This document shows positions 6,215-6,707 of a stretch of 6,707 nt of DNA, piece after piece (the first letter of the stretch is position 1; each line of letters opens with the position of its first letter). Under the pieces are notes generated by a model, which worked only from the letters and a program-made list of their open reading frames with translations, did no database searches and was not told where the DNA came from. Made by a program: the position numbers and the translations under genes. Source of the stretch: Pseudomonadota bacterium (GTDB lineage Bacteria; Pseudomonadota; Alphaproteobacteria; Sphingomonadales; Sphingomonadaceae). The stretch spans positions 1 through 6,707 of the forward strand of contig JAEWKG010000206.1 in assembly GCA_023386135.1 (NCBI GenBank), given 5' to 3'.

Positions 6215-6707
6215 TCAGGCGACCGTCAGGAAGGCGTCCTCGTCGAGCGCCATCATCGCTTCCGCCCCTGCTTCGATCTTGCGCCGCAGCGCGCCTGCAT
6301 CGGGCCCGAAACGCTCGAAGAAGTAGCGCGCGGTGGTGAGCTTCGCGCGATAGAACGCCACGTCTCCGCTGCCCTGCGCCAGCGCGGCGGTGGCGGCCTT
6401 GGCCATCCGCAGCCACATCAGCCCGAGACACACAACGCCCATGATGTGCATGTAGTGGTGCGCGCCGGCCCCGAGGTTGTTCGGATTGGCCATCGCGTTC
6501 TGCATGAACCACATCGTCGCGGCCTTCTGCTCGCCGACCGCCTTGCCCAGCGCCTGCCCGAGCGGAGCGAGGTCGCCATCGGCCGCCGCCACCTCGTCGT
6601 CGACCAGCTTGAAGAACGCCTGAATCGCCGCCCCGCCCTTGCTGGCGAGCTTTCGCCCGCCCAGGTCCATCGCCTGCACGCCGTTGGTGCCTTCGTAGAT
6701 CTGCGCG
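6215..6707 (-). CDS. Acyl-CoA dehydrogenase, C-terminal part (cut by window edge)
   Basis: The last 163 codons of a flavin-dependent acyl-CoA dehydrogenase; the rest lies beyond the right edge. The visible part opens with AQIYEGTNGVQAMDLGGRKL. Here the Glu of YEGT (bases 6692-6694) aligns with the catalytic base of medium-chain acyl-CoA dehydrogenase, which takes the alpha proton of the acyl-CoA. The long tail after it (AFFKLVDDEV... to AHHYMHIMGVVCLGLMWLRMA and FYRAKLTTARYFFERF) matches the extra C-terminal domain (PF12806 type) of the roughly 590-residue subfamily that includes DmdC (3-methylmercaptopropionyl-CoA dehydrogenase). Substrate chain is unknown, and many such paralogues act on ordinary fatty acyl-CoAs. 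A GTG at 6679 is an internal valine codon, not the start. The GNAT gene follows after one base. Confidence 0.93.
   Translation of the reverse strand, partial: AQIYEGTNGVQAMDLGGRKLASKGGAAIQAFFKLVDDEVAAADGDLAPLGQALGKAVGEQKAATMWFMQNAMANPNNLGAGAHHYMHIMGVVCLGLMWLRMAKAATAALAQGSGDVAFYRAKLTTARYFFERFGPDAGALRRKIEAGAEAMMALDEDAFLTVA

Noticed and set aside
5815..6339. Plus-strand open frame of 174 codons opposite the GNAT and acyl-CoA dehydrogenase genes
   Set aside because: Arg-rich translation with no recognisable motif, opposite two well-supported family members.

Overview
The window is a gene-dense, GC-rich stretch of bacterial chromosome. Gene content, codon use and the form of its LexA-type boxes point to an alphaproteobacterium, most likely Sphingomonadales (Erythrobacter/Sphingomonas-like). 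That placement is by recognition, not by a search. No RNA genes, insertion sequences, phage genes or CRISPR repeats were seen, and no stretch over 100 bases lacks a gene.

Layout: bases 1-82 are an upstream region holding a GTTC-N7-GTTC direct repeat. Four plus-strand genes then overlap end to end: a uracil-DNA-glycosylase-superfamily-like protein (83-853), a secreted Slt70-type lytic transglycosylase (832-2595), the molybdopterin-binding protein MoaB (2595-3122), and a TPR protein with a C-terminal 2-oxoglutarate/Fe(II) oxygenase-like domain (3119-4585, TTG start). After a 45-base gap with its own promoter-like elements and a second GTTC-N7-GTTC box comes a PA0069-family radical SAM protein (4631-5716). 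On the minus strand, running toward it, lie the C-terminal part of a long acyl-CoA dehydrogenase (cut by the right edge) and a phosphinothricin-acetyltransferase-type GNAT gene (5713-6213). The two transcription units meet stop to stop in one CTAG palindrome.

How the genes may work together: the plus-strand genes do not form one known pathway, and the overlaps suggest co-transcription rather than shared chemistry. The most notable signal is regulatory. A hand scan found exactly two copies of the alphaproteobacterial SOS (LexA) operator, both in intergenic DNA. One precedes the UDG-like gene and the other precedes the radical SAM gene, whose family is distantly related to spore photoproduct lyase. 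The second box overlaps a good -35/-10 pair whose predicted transcription start is the A of the ATG, implying a LexA-repressed leaderless mRNA. If the first box drives the overlapping operon, DNA damage would also raise a peptidoglycan lytic enzyme. A second candidate control point is an AT-rich island inside the UDG-like gene with the CtrA-type octamer TTAACCAT, upstream of the transglycosylase gene.
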